Of a stretch of 5,400 nucleotides of DNA, positions 4,837 to 5,400 are shown piece by piece. Position 1 is the stretch's first letter. Each line of letters starts with the position of its first letter. A model generated the notes under the pieces. It did no database searches and was not told the DNA's origin. It saw only the letters and a program-made list of their open reading frames with translations. The stretch comes from JBFLYE01 sp040756715 [NCBI: bacterium] (GTDB lineage Bacteria > UBA9089 > UBA9088). A program made the position numbers and the translations under genes. The DNA lies in assembly GCA_040756715.1 (NCBI GenBank), contig JBFLYE010000063.1, positions 1 through 5,400 of the forward strand, written 5' to 3'.

Positions 4837-5400
4837 ATGCCAAAGATTAAAATATGTGGGTTAAGAGAGAAAGGGGATGTAGAGCTTGCGATAAAACTTG
4901 GCGTAGATGCCTTAGGTTTTATATTTTATAAAGGCTCTCCAAGGTTTATAGAGCCAGAAAGGGCAAAAGAAATAATAAAAGAAATTTCTCCATTTACCAC
5001 AACGGTTGGCGTCTTTGTTGATACTGACATCCAAGAGATAAAAAAGATTGTGGCATATTGCGGAATAGATATTGTCCAATTACATGGAGATGAGCCATTT
5101 TCCTATTGCCTTGAATTTCCCAGGGTTATTAAGGCATTTAGGATAGAGGGCGATAAAGATATAGAAAAGATAGAGAAATACAGAGGGATAACCTGGCTTA
5201 TTGATAAAAAAGAAAAGCCCCATTGGGAAATTGGAAAGCAATTAGCAAAAAAGGGAAGGGTTATTTTATCGGGTGGGCTTAACCCAGAAAATATCAGAGA
5301 GGCAATAGAAATTGTTTCACCCTATGCGGTTGATGTAAGCTCAGGGATTGAGGAAAACCCAGCGAAAAAAGACCATAAGAAGATGGAGGACTTTGTAATA
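4837..5400 (+). CDS. trpF: Phosphoribosylanthranilate isomerase TrpF (3' end beyond the window)
   Basis: TrpF converts N-(5-phosphoribosyl)anthranilate to 1-(2-carboxyphenylamino)-1-deoxyribulose 5-phosphate by an Amadori rearrangement, the third step of tryptophan synthesis from chorismate, in the cytoplasm. 188 codons are present without a stop; family members are about 200-215 residues, so little is missing. The (beta/alpha)8 signature is clear: KICGLR (5-10, catalytic Cys7), DALGFIF (24-30), SPRFI (34-38), VGVFVD (57-62), VQLHGDE (80-86), the strand WLID with the probable general acid Asp123, the phosphate-binding ILSGGLNPENI (143-153), and VDVSSGIEENP (165-175) near the end. The start at 4837 is the family-typical one, immediately before KIKICG, although no Shine-Dalgarno sequence is seen. 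Its own promoter and long leader suggest it begins a transcript; no other trp gene is in the window. Confidence 0.95.
   Translation, partial: MPKIKICGLREKGDVELAIKLGVDALGFIFYKGSPRFIEPERAKEIIKEISPFTTTVGVFVDTDIQEIKKIVAYCGIDIVQLHGDEPFSYCLEFPRVIKAFRIEGDKDIEKIEKYRGITWLIDKKEKPHWEIGKQLAKKGRVILSGGLNPENIREAIEIVSPYAVDVSSGIEENPAKKDHKKMEDFVI

Overview
The window is AT-rich bacterial DNA (strong preference for AGG/ATA codons and A/T third positions). It carries a LolC/LolE-type permease, a protein normally found in bacteria with an outer membrane, so a diderm bacterium is likely; a little-studied lineage is plausible, but I cannot name a taxon. Four genes are intact or run off the end of the window, and one gene is broken. 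Three copies of one short non-autonomous transposon (a MITE) sit at gene borders or inside a gene.

Layout. Positions 1-122 are the end of MITE copy A, which abuts the start codon of an OppC/DppC-type ABC transporter permease (124-1140, +). MITE copy B (about 1168-1343) fills the gap between that gene and the convergently oriented LolC/E-type permease (1352-2506, -). Reading on the minus strand, an apparent operon runs from a long class II aldolase-family protein (3106-4533), through a small retropepsin-like aspartic protease gene (3130-2496, 25-nt overlap), to the LolC/E gene (11-nt overlap, TTG start). The protease gene is interrupted by MITE copy C (2756-2992, 237 bp). Deleting the element and one TA target duplication rejoins the two halves exactly in frame, giving a 131-residue protein with its DTGA active-site motif. 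Divergent from the aldolase, behind a good sigma-70-type promoter and a roughly 210-nt leader with predicted hairpins, lies trpF (4837 to the window end, incomplete).

How the genes relate. The permease is an inner-membrane half of a peptide/oligopeptide-type importer whose partners are not in the window. The LolC/E protein would work with a LolD ATPase in lipoprotein release or a related export process. TrpF is a tryptophan-biosynthesis enzyme. The aldolase, protease and LolC/E genes share tight overlaps, which suggests co-transcription but not an obvious shared pathway. The most informative story in the window is the recent activity of the MITE family: one copy inactivated a gene, one replaced the region in front of a start codon, and one lies between two convergent genes.
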